Assembly: GCA_012516225.1 (NCBI GenBank)
Contig: JAAYWX010000229.1
Coordinates: 1-5,206, forward strand
Length of the DNA stretch: 5,206 nucleotides
Origin: Clostridiales bacterium
Lineage (GTDB): Bacteria; Bacillota; Clostridia; Oscillospirales; Oscillospiraceae
Direction: 5' to 3'
A program made the translations under genes and the position numbers. This document shows positions 1 through 5,206 of the stretch, one piece after another (the stretch's first letter is position 1; each line of letters starts with the position of its first letter). Below the pieces are notes generated by a model. The model had not been told where the DNA came from and did no database searches. It saw nothing but the letters and a program-made list of their open reading frames with translations.

Positions 1-455
1 AACAGGCACTTTTCGGTATATTTGAAGTCTTTGCCGATACTATAGTCATCTGCACCTTGACAGCTCTGACAATACTATCCAGTGGAATAAACATACCTTA
101 CGGTCAAAATACCGGTGCTGAACTTACAATTAAGGCTTTTTCAACCGCTTTCGGCGGAAAAGTTGCTGGTATAGTAATTACAGCCTGCATAGTTTTATTT
201 GCTCTTTCGTCTGTTTTAAGCTGGGCGCTTTATGGAAGCCGCTGTGCCGAGTTTATCTTTGGAACAAAGATTTTAAAACTGTATAAAACTTTATTTGCCG
301 CTCTTGTAATCATAGGTTCTTCAATAAACCTCGGCCTTGCGTGGAGTATTGCGGATACTCTCAACGGATTAATGGCGGTGCCTAACCTTATCGCGCTTCT
401 CGGATTATCCGGTATCGTTATAAAGGAATCTAACAGTTATTTTAGAGCGCGATAA
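1..455 (+). CDS. AGCS-family sodium:alanine/glycine symporter, C-terminal part (5' truncated)
   Basis: This is the C-terminal 150 or so residues of an amino-acid carrier of the alanine/glycine:cation symporter family, which imports small neutral amino acids with Na+ or H+ across the cytoplasmic membrane. The frame is open from position 3 to the TAA at 453-455, so the gene begins outside the window. A TTG at 57 lies inside a membrane helix and is not a start. Family-like stretches are the opening QALFGIFEVFADTIVICT, the segment ALSSVLSWALYGSRCAEFIF, and WSIADTLNGLMAVPNLIALL near the end. About four hydrophobic segments are visible, followed by a short charged tail ending SYFRAR, which fits the normal C-terminus of the family. 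It converges on rplL, with a shared terminator between them. Family assignment is firm from the motifs; substrate (alanine, glycine or other) and coupling ion cannot be read from this fragment. Confidence 0.9.
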   Translation, partial: QALFGIFEVFADTIVICTLTALTILSSGINIPYGQNTGAELTIKAFSTAFGGKVAGIVITACIVLFALSSVLSWALYGSRCAEFIFGTKILKLYKTLFAALVIIGSSINLGLAWSIADTLNGLMAVPNLIALLGLSGIVIKESNSYFRAR

Positions 456-464
456 AATATAATA

Positions 465-494
465 AAAATGCCGCCCTGATACGGGCGGCATTTT
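465..494. terminator. Bidirectional intrinsic terminator between the symporter gene and rplL
   Basis: A perfect 12-bp inverted repeat (AAAATGCCGCCC, 465-476, with GGGCGGCATTTT, 483-494) encloses a 6-nt loop. The GC-rich core is flanked by A on one side and T on the other, so both transcripts end in a U-rich run: TTTT on the plus strand and a longer run (TTTTTATTATATTTT) on the minus strand. It lies 9 nt after the symporter stop and 16 nt beyond the rplL stop, between convergent genes, so it probably ends both transcripts. The minus-strand U-tract is better, so it may be the stronger direction. Confidence 0.9.
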
Positions 495-510
495 CTGTAC
501 ATAATTTCTG

Positions 511-888
511 TTATTTGAGCTCGACCTTTGCGCCGGCGCCTTCGATCTGAGCCTTGATGGACTCGGCTTCCTCTTTGGAAACACCTTCTTTAATTTTCGC
601 GGGGACGTTTTCGACAAGAGCCTTAGCCTCTGCGAGTCCAAGACCGGTAATAGCACGAACTTCCTTGATAACCTTGATCTTTTCAGCACCGAAATCAGTC
701 ATAACAACGTCAAACTCGGTCTTTTCCTCGGCTGCAGGAGCTGCCGCACCGGCTGCCGCTGCGGGAGCCGCAACTGCTGCTGCAGATACGCCGAATGTTT
801 CTTCAAGAGCATGTACGAGCTCGGAAAGCTCAAGTACGGAGAGATTTTTTATTTCTTCGATAAGGGCGGTTACTTTTTCGCTTGCCAT
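511..888 (-). CDS. rplL: 50S ribosomal protein L7/L12
   Basis: L7/L12 forms the multi-copy, mobile stalk of the large ribosomal subunit and recruits translational GTPases (EF-Tu, EF-G, IF2). The 125 residues show the normal three parts: an N-terminal helical dimerisation domain that docks on L10 (about 1-33, ALIEEIKNLSVLELSELVHA), a flexible Ala/Pro-rich hinge (about 35-53), and the globular C-terminal domain (about 56-125) with the signature GLGLAEAKALVE and the ending AGAKVELK. Length is typical of the family. The ATG at 886-888 is preceded by AGGAGG with an 8-nt spacer. It is the second gene of the rplJ-rplL transcription unit, 43 nt after rplJ, with no promoter seen in the gap. A terminator follows directly, so rpoB is not downstream as it is in many bacteria. 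Confidence 0.98.
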   Translation of the reverse strand: MASEKVTALIEEIKNLSVLELSELVHALEETFGVSAAAVAAPAAAAGAAAPAAEEKTEFDVVMTDFGAEKIKVIKEVRAITGLGLAEAKALVENVPAKIKEGVSKEEAESIKAQIEGAGAKVELK

Positions 889-896
889 TTTGATTT

Positions 897-902
897 CCTC
901 CT
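897..902 (-). promoter_or_regulatory. Ribosome binding site of rplL
   Basis: The minus strand reads AGGAGG, a full match to the anti-Shine-Dalgarno core, 8 nt before the rplL ATG. It sits inside the 43-nt rplJ-rplL gap. Strong independent initiation fits the need for several L12 copies per L10, although that link is inference. Confidence 0.85.
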
Positions 903-931
903 ATAATTATTTTCTTATACCCGTCCTGAGA

Positions 932-1465
932 TCACTCAGCAGCGGGTTCGGCTGCTCCGAGGGAGCCGCCTTTCTGTTCCAATATCTGGCCAAGAACAAC
1001 AGCCAGGCTGGTGATAGGCGCGAGCATTGTTCCGAGAACCTTCGCATACAGCGCGTCTTTTGACGGGAGAGCAGAGATTTCGGAGATTTCGGAAAGGGAA
1101 AGAACCTTGCCGTCCATAAAGCCCGCTTTAATGTTGAACTTGTCATCACCCATTTTCTTTGCAAACTCTCCGATTACGCGGAAAGGAGCAATGGGATCGT
1201 CTGTGCTTGTCGCAAGAGAAGTCGTTCCGTTGAGGATGGGATCAATTTCAGAGAGTCCGACTTCATCAATCGCGCGGCGGCAAAGCGTGTTTTTAATGAC
1301 AGTGTACTCAACGCCGTTTTTACGAAGCTCTCTGCGAAGCTCTGAATCCTGAGCCACGTTGATGCCTTTGTAGTCGACAAAAACACCGGAGCTTGAATTT
1401 TTAAAGCGTTCAACAAGTTCCGCAACAATAGCCTGCTTTTCACTGAGAACCTTTGCGTTCGGCAT
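932..1465 (-). CDS. rplJ: 50S ribosomal protein L10
   Basis: L10 anchors the L7/L12 dimers to 23S rRNA at the base of the ribosomal stalk and, bound to L12, represses its own operon. The 177-residue product has the conserved N-terminal domain with DYKGINVAQDSELRRELRKN (31-50) leading into EYTVIKNTL, then a second conserved region LPSKDALYAKVLGTMLAPIT (133-152) leading into the long C-terminal helix that binds L12 N-terminal domains, and an Ala/Glu tail. Length is in the family range. The start is set at the ATG at 1463-1465 because GGAGGTGA lies 5 nt upstream and the protein then begins MPNAKVLSEKQ, as in homologues. An in-frame ATG at 1531 would add 22 residues, but it falls in the attenuator hairpin. 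It is the first gene of the unit, behind its own promoter and leader. Confidence 0.98.
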   Translation of the reverse strand: MPNAKVLSEKQAIVAELVERFKNSSSGVFVDYKGINVAQDSELRRELRKNGVEYTVIKNTLCRRAIDEVGLSEIDPILNGTTSLATSTDDPIAPFRVIGEFAKKMGDDKFNIKAGFMDGKVLSLSEISEISALPSKDALYAKVLGTMLAPITSLAVVLGQILEQKGGSLGAAEPAAE

Positions 1466-1470
1466 AATTT

Positions 1471-1478
1471 TCACCTCC
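1471..1478 (-). promoter_or_regulatory. Ribosome binding site that fixes the rplJ start
   Basis: The minus strand reads GGAGGTGA, matching eight bases of the 16S anti-Shine-Dalgarno complement, 5 nt before the ATG at 1465. It decides against the longer in-frame start at 1531. It lies about 20 nt downstream of the terminator U-tract and outside the leader fold, which fits control by premature termination rather than by masking of this site. Confidence 0.9.
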
Positions 1479-1498
1479 GTGGTTTGATATGCGCGCCC

Positions 1499-1535
1499 AA
1501 AAAAAATAAGTCTTTGCGCAAAAAGGCACAAAGAC
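1499..1535 (-). terminator. Intrinsic terminator (attenuator) in the rplJ leader
   Basis: On the minus strand GTCTTTGTGC (1535-1526) pairs with GCGCAAAGAC (1519-1510), giving ten pairs with one G-U, around a 6-nt pyrimidine loop. TTATTTTTTTT (1509-1499) follows immediately. This is a textbook Rho-independent terminator, placed before the rplJ ribosome binding site. Its 5' arm is also the 3' arm of the leader's closing stem (1537-1530), so terminator and closed leader junction cannot coexist over those bases. Confidence 0.88.
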
Positions 1536-1616
1536 AGAAAGCTACTAATTTAAACCAAAATAGAAGCCGTCCTCGGCAGGATTTACATATAAAACCACCT
1601 GCTGTCTTTGGAGCGC
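1499..1616 (-). ncRNA. Ribosomal protein L10 leader (cis-regulatory RNA of rplJ-rplL)
   Basis: This 5' untranslated region resembles the L10 leader known from Firmicutes, which binds the L10-L12 complex and controls rplJL by transcription attenuation. A three-way junction can be drawn by eye. P1 is AAAGACAG (1609-1602) with CTGTCTTT (1537-1530). P2 is GCAGG (1602-1598) with CCTGC (1580-1576), sharing G1602 with P1. P3 is GCTTCTA (1567-1561) with TAGTAGC (1547-1541), with one mismatch. The blocks GACAGCAGGTGG and ATCCTGCCGAGGA look like the conserved core of the family. The 3' end is the terminator hairpin and U-tract. Fold and family are read by eye; which fold bound L10-L12 favours is taken from knowledge of the Bacillus system, where excess protein promotes termination. 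Confidence 0.87.
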
Positions 1617-1622
1617 CATATA

Positions 1623-1651
1623 ATACTATCAGCTAATCTAATGTTTGTCAA
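1623..1651 (-). promoter_or_regulatory. Sigma-A-type promoter of rplJ-rplL
   Basis: The minus strand has a consensus -35 TTGACA (1651-1646), a 17-nt spacer and a -10 TAGTAT (1628-1623) preceded by TG one base away (1631-1630), giving an extended -10. The stretch upstream of the -35 is A/T-rich (AAAATTATTA, 1661-1652), resembling an UP element. The expected start of transcription is near 1616, exactly before the leader's first arm. A strong promoter of this form is usual for ribosomal protein genes and shows that rplJL is transcribed independently of the upstream surface-protein gene. Confidence 0.8.
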
Positions 1652-1700
1652 TAATAATTTTGCTATTCCACATGAAAAAAAGCCAAAATCACTTAGGCAA

Positions 1701-1734
1701 TCAGGTGGGCGGCATATAGGTGCCGTCCACCTGA
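1701..1734 (-). terminator. Stem-loop after the SLH-protein gene, possible terminator
   Basis: A long inverted repeat (1701-1714 with 1721-1734, 14 positions, 6-nt loop) begins 10 nt beyond the stop codon of the SLH protein. On the minus strand one position is an A-C mismatch (1726/1709); on the plus strand the same position is a G-U pair. The minus-strand hairpin is not directly followed by a U-run; the nearest is TTTTTTT about 17 nt further on, before the rplJ promoter. It probably ends or stabilises the surface-protein mRNA, but it is an imperfect intrinsic terminator by the usual rule. Confidence 0.55.
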
Positions 1735-1744
1735 ATTTACTCTT

Positions 1745-3976
1745 TTAGTCTGCCATTCTGTACAGTATTGCGGCAACCTGCGCCCTTGTTGCGGTGGAGC
1801 CCGGTGAAAGCTGGGTATCGGTCATTCCGCTTATAAGTTTCCTCTCAACCGCCCATCTCATGGCGCTGTCCGCCCACTGCGATACCTGTGAAGCGTCCGT
1901 AAATTGTTCAAGACTTCCTGCCGTTTCCGGAGAATCTGAAAATCTGTATAATATTGCCGCAAGTTGTTCCCTGCTTATAGGTGCATATGGGTCAAATTTT
2001 CCTCCATATCCCTGCACTATCCCTTTGGAGCTTGCCCAATATACCGCCCTTGTAAACCATTGTCCTTCCGGAACATCGGAAAACACGGTATTGGGTGTAC
2101 CGGGATCCGGCGAATTCTCAAGGCGGTACAGCACTGTGACCACCATAGCCCTCGTCATCGGAGTATTGGGTGAAAATATTCTATCCGCAGTTCCTGACAT
2201 TGCGCCGGCATCGCTTATGAATTTAACGGCATCATAAAACCAGTCCGTCTTTTTTACATCATCATATTTTTCAGGGTTGGTAACGGTAACAGGAATTTTA
2301 ACGGACATACTTCCTGCTCTAACGGTTATGTTACCGCTTGCGTTCTGCTTTCCTGCCGTAAATGTGCCGTCATTGCTTATCGTTCCTATACCGCCGTCTA
2401 CATCCCATGTGTAGCATGTATCCTGAGAAATAAGGGAAACATGGTTTTTCATTGCCGCAGCCGTAAGCTGTGTCACGCTGTCTGTTGAAACCGCAAGGGC
2501 GCTTACCGTTTTTCCCGAGCTTTCGTCCTTAACGGTTATACTGTCGGGAGACGCAACCACGTTGATCTGTACGGAAGCCCCGATCATTCCATCTGCATCC
2601 GCTGTTACGTTTCCTCTGCCTTCGCCCGAGGCCTTGAATGTCCCGTCTGTCGAAATTGTGCCAAGTCCGCTTGTAACGGCAAGCTTAACAGGTTTGTTTA
2701 TCGCCGCAGCATATCCGTTGTCATCCGCAGCTTTCAGCACAAAAGTGCTGACAGCGCCGGAGAGTATATTTGTAGACAGCGGATAAAGCGCAAGCCTGCT
2801 TGCTATTCCTGTCGGCTTGTTTTCCGTTACCAGCATTATGTAGTTTGTAACTGATCTTTGATACCCGTCGGACGGATTGTTTATCTGAGAGGCGGAGCTG
2901 TCTCCCAAATATATTGCGTTTAGGCTTGTCGAACCGCCTCCGTCCATTATCGATGCCTCTACGCAACCAAGTTCTGCCATTCTCTCAGCAAGCTTTGTCA
3001 TTGTAATTCCTACGCTGTATCCGGACTTTCTCCCGTCAACCGTATAAAACACAAGCGAACCGTCGGCCTTTTTGCCGACAGCCGTACGCGGGGCCGTACC
3101 TCCCGGAAGACCGCCCACAACTGCTCCGTCTGTAACAAGCTTGTATAGGGAGCCGATTGCATATGAAACATCAGCCCATTCGGCTTCGCTGGATATTTTC
3201 AGCACTGCGGAAGACCCTTCTGTAATCGATGCGACTGCGGCTTTAAGTTCCTCCGTTGCATTTTCAGAGATACTCAATACTGCCTTACCGGACGGTATGC
3301 TGACAGCCCCTCCTGTTGTTATTATTTTCTCCGCAGTAAGTGTCCGCGTACAGTTTAAAGAAAGGCTGCCGTCGATAGCGCATACTATATCGGTTCCATT
3401 TCCGGTATTCTTAGTTGCATATGAGTAATCATCAGTATATATGACTGCTCCGCCGTCTCGCCTTGTCTTATTTACTGCGTCAAGAGCAAACTCCTTATCT
3501 CCGATCTGTATTGAAATCTTCAGATTTGGCATACCAAACACGGCATTGCCATCATTGGTAAATCCCACTGCCCAGTGACCTGCATCCGATGACAGCAGTT
3601 TTCCGTTCTGAAGTACAATTCCAAGCGGTTCATAATTTGCTACAACATAGTAATCTCCGTTTATTCCGGCAATAACATGCTTGCCTTCCTTCTCAAGCAA
3701 GGATGCCATTGAAGAGAAATTTCCGTAATTGCAAAGCTTGGAGCCCGACACCACAACAGGTCTAACCGCAGATGAAGGCGTATATTCTATATAGTTTTCA
3801 GTTTGGTAATCCGAGCCTGTCCAGTATACACCTTTGGACAGTTCCATTCCCGCTCCGAGATAAGTTTCATGTCCGTTTATCAGCTCTCCCAATACATCCG
3901 CCAGTGCGGCCGTCATTAGAATTAGGCAAAGAGCCGTTATAAGGGCAACGACACGTACAAATTTTTTACTTCGCAT
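1745..3976 (-). CDS. Secreted NAGPA-like phosphodiester glycosidase with Ig-like and three SLH domains
   Basis: This is a 743-residue exported, surface-anchored protein. A signal peptide is clear: basic RSKKFVR, hydrophobic core to about residue 25, and a likely cut after ALA at 26. Residues about 60-385 resemble the phosphodiester glycosidase family named after human NAGPA (uncovering enzyme), which cleaves sugar-1-phosphodiesters. Family-like motifs are GINGDYY (104-110), PRTAVG (296-301), VDGR (313-316) and MDGGGSTSL (344-352). Two Ig-like (BIG2-type) modules follow (about 391-475 and 476-566), each with the same pattern, GTISTDGTF at 439 and GTISNDGTF at 531. Three SLH repeats end the protein (571-620, 632-680, 692-743) with TRAM, SREQ and TRAQ motifs; SLH domains bind pyruvylated wall polymers. 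The start has AAGGAA about 5 nt upstream. It lies 26 nt after the glycosyltransferase gene, so the two are probably co-transcribed. Domain calls are solid; substrate is unknown. Confidence 0.92.
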   Translation of the reverse strand: MRSKKFVRVVALITALCLILMTAALADVLGELINGHETYLGAGMELSKGVYWTGSDYQTENYIEYTPSSAVRPVVVSGSKLCNYGNFSSMASLLEKEGKHVIAGINGDYYVVANYEPLGIVLQNGKLLSSDAGHWAVGFTNDGNAVFGMPNLKISIQIGDKEFALDAVNKTRRDGGAVIYTDDYSYATKNTGNGTDIVCAIDGSLSLNCTRTLTAEKIITTGGAVSIPSGKAVLSISENATEELKAAVASITEGSSAVLKISSEAEWADVSYAIGSLYKLVTDGAVVGGLPGGTAPRTAVGKKADGSLVFYTVDGRKSGYSVGITMTKLAERMAELGCVEASIMDGGGSTSLNAIYLGDSSASQINNPSDGYQRSVTNYIMLVTENKPTGIASRLALYPLSTNILSGAVSTFVLKAADDNGYAAAINKPVKLAVTSGLGTISTDGTFKASGEGRGNVTADADGMIGASVQINVVASPDSITVKDESSGKTVSALAVSTDSVTQLTAAAMKNHVSLISQDTCYTWDVDGGIGTISNDGTFTAGKQNASGNITVRAGSMSVKIPVTVTNPEKYDDVKKTDWFYDAVKFISDAGAMSGTADRIFSPNTPMTRAMVVTVLYRLENSPDPGTPNTVFSDVPEGQWFTRAVYWASSKGIVQGYGGKFDPYAPISREQLAAILYRFSDSPETAGSLEQFTDASQVSQWADSAMRWAVERKLISGMTDTQLSPGSTATRAQVAAILYRMAD

Positions 3977-4002
3977 GATTCTTCCTTTCGCCGATAGTTT
4001 GG

Positions 4003-5205
4003 TTAAAGTTTCTGTTTGTTTATCAATTCGCTTTCCAGCACTTTCCTTTCCTTACCGCAGTTTGAGCATCTGTGCACCAACTCCGCATACCGTCCTAAAA
4101 CTTCATCTATTATTACGTCCCAGCTTACGGGGATAGTTTTTCTTGCCGCTTCTCCCACAACCTTCATCTTTTCCGTCTCGGTTATCGCCTTTTCCATTAT
4201 CCTTGCAAGGTCAGAAGTATCATCCTCGCATAAAAATCCGTTAACGCCGTCTATAATCGGTTCGGCAGCGCAACTCCCGCGCACTACGACGGAAGCCGTT
4301 CCAAACGATGCAGCTTCTCTGACAACCAGTCCCGCAGTATCATAAAGCGAGGGAAATACAAAAAGATCCGCACATTGATACAGCCCCGCAAGCATGGCTC
4401 TGTCAGAAATATGTCCTGTATAGACCATTCTGTCGTCAAGTCCGAGAGATGAAGCCCTCTTCATTATTTCCCTTGAATGAGGGCCCATACCGGTAAGCAC
4501 AAGCTTAAACATCAAATTCCGTTTATTGAGTTCCGCCGCCGCAAGCAGTATCCTGTCTATATTTTTCTTCCAGTCCTGCTGTCCGACAAACAGAAACACC
4601 GGTTCATTTCCCAAGGCGTATTTCGCCGCTGCCATATCTTTGTCGGCAGGGTCAATTATCTGTTCTTCCGCACCGTTTTGCATAACAACTATATTGCCTT
4701 TGAACCCATAGCTCCGAAGAATTTCTGCAGAAGAAAAACTTACAGCCCAAACCTCATCACATTTCTCATAGAAATCTACAACATATTTTGTTCCGGCTTC
4801 CGCTATCATGTTAAATCCCGTAACTTCACGGAAATCATCCTTGTATTTTGAATGAAATGTTCCTACAAGCGGAATTCCCCGCTTTTTTGCACAGTTGTAG
4901 GCTGCCTGTCCTGCCGTGAAAGGGCTGTGCGCATGTACTATGTCCAGTTCTATATCATTCATTCTTGCTTGAAAGTGGGGGTCGACAAACGGTACCCCAA
5001 CCTTGTACTGCCGTTTTTTCAGCCTTATGCTGCGGTAATCGACAAGCTCAAATTTATATCCGCCGCGGTAGCCTGTATTGGTCATAGGTGCAATTACATA
5101 GCATTCGTGTCCTTTATCCGCAATGTAATTTGCATAGTTATAGACAACTCTGCCGACTCCGTCAACTATCGGTAAAAATGAATCGCTGAACTGTGCTATG
5201 CGCAT
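4003..5205 (-). CDS. GT4-type (GT-B fold) glycosyltransferase, glycolipid or envelope glycan synthesis
   Basis: This is a complete 400-residue retaining glycosyltransferase of the GT4 group, probably cytoplasmic or membrane-peripheral, transferring a sugar from a nucleotide donor to a lipid or glycan. The N-terminal half has MRIAQFSDSFLPIVDGVGRV (1-20), the usual first strand and glycine-rich acceptor loop, and HAHSPF (91-96). The C-terminal donor domain shows FLFVGQQDWKKNIDRIL (204-220), the counterpart of the GR..KN motif with Gln209 where Arg is common, and PSLYDTAGLVVREAASFG (285-302), where the usual E-x7-E motif reads D289-x7-E297. The start is the ATG at 5203-5205, one base from the window edge; its ribosome binding site is not visible. 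The tail has a lone CSNC pair (380-383). The opening loop recalls diacylglycerol glucosyltransferases, so a glycolipid product is plausible but unproven. No membrane helix is seen. The SLH-glycosidase gene follows after 26 nt. Confidence 0.92.
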   Translation of the reverse strand: MRIAQFSDSFLPIVDGVGRVVYNYANYIADKGHECYVIAPMTNTGYRGGYKFELVDYRSIRLKKRQYKVGVPFVDPHFQARMNDIELDIVHAHSPFTAGQAAYNCAKKRGIPLVGTFHSKYKDDFREVTGFNMIAEAGTKYVVDFYEKCDEVWAVSFSSAEILRSYGFKGNIVVMQNGAEEQIIDPADKDMAAAKYALGNEPVFLFVGQQDWKKNIDRILLAAAELNKRNLMFKLVLTGMGPHSREIMKRASSLGLDDRMVYTGHISDRAMLAGLYQCADLFVFPSLYDTAGLVVREAASFGTASVVVRGSCAAEPIIDGVNGFLCEDDTSDLARIMEKAITETEKMKVVGEAARKTIPVSWDVIIDEVLGRYAELVHRCSNCGKERKVLESELINKQKL

Positions 5206-5206
5206 A

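Noticed and set aside
57..455. TTG at 57 as the start of a short membrane protein
   Set aside because: The same frame is open back to position 3 and upstream residues match the AGCS family, so this is the interior of a truncated gene.
554..1063. Plus-strand open frame rich in Ala and Ser across rplL and the end of rplJ
   Set aside because: It is the antisense of the Ala-rich L12 hinge and conserved ribosomal genes; it has no recognisable domain.
932..1531. Longer 199-residue version of L10 starting at 1531
   Set aside because: The extra 22 residues are encoded by the attenuator hairpin and U-tract, are unlike L10, and lack a ribosome binding site; the start at 1465 has GGAGGTGA in position.
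1499..1616. T-box or metabolite riboswitch before rplJ
   Set aside because: No T-box sequence or known aptamer core is seen; the junction, conserved blocks and gene downstream fit the L10 leader instead.
2150..2800. Repeated segments within the SLH-protein gene as DNA repeats or CRISPR-like units
   Set aside because: The similarity is at protein level between diverged Ig-like and SLH modules; there are no regularly spaced identical DNA repeats anywhere in the window.
4055..4068. CSNC tail of the glycosyltransferase as a zinc ribbon domain
   Set aside because: Only one Cys-x2-Cys pair is present and the tail is too short for a second knuckle, so no zinc-binding domain is claimed.
4477..5175. 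Plus-strand open frames opposite the glycosyltransferase
   Set aside because: They lie wholly antisense to a clear conserved gene and show no domain or family pattern.

Overview
The window reads as chromosomal DNA of a Gram-positive Bacillota, most likely a Clostridia-type gut or anaerobe lineage. The pointers are strong Shine-Dalgarno sites, an L10-leader attenuator of the Firmicutes kind before rplJ, an SLH-anchored surface protein (an envelope with an S-layer or pyruvylated wall polymer), and an AGCS amino-acid symporter. The lineage is inferred from gene style only; no taxonomic marker was searched.

Layout. Positions 1-455 (+) hold the C-terminal part of a sodium/proton:alanine-glycine type symporter, truncated by the window edge. 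It converges on the rplJ-rplL operon, and a palindromic, probably bidirectional terminator (465-494) separates the two. On the minus strand, read from right to left: a complete family-4-type glycosyltransferase (5205-4003); 26 nt later a 743-residue secreted protein with a phosphodiester-glycosidase (NAGPA-like) domain, two Ig-like domains and three SLH repeats (3976-1745); a 14-position stem-loop after its stop; then a strong promoter (-35 TTGACA, extended -10), a folded L10 leader with an intrinsic terminator, rplJ (1465-932) and rplL (888-511). No gene-free stretch exceeds 300 bases. The longest, 1466-1744, is largely accounted for by stem-loop, promoter and leader.

How the parts work together. 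rplJ and rplL encode the L10 and L7/L12 stalk of the 50S subunit and appear autoregulated through the leader. The outer arm of the leader's three-way junction shares its 3' strand with the terminator hairpin, so the two folds exclude each other. The glycosyltransferase and the SLH-glycosidase protein are closely spaced and co-directional, which suggests a cell-envelope transcription unit (glycolipid or surface-glycan synthesis plus a surface-anchored sugar-phosphodiester enzyme); the link is inference. No wholly new system is evident. The points most worth a second look are the readable leader switch, the rplJL pair detached from rplKA and rpoBC, and the NAGPA-Ig-Ig-SLH architecture beside a GT4 enzyme.
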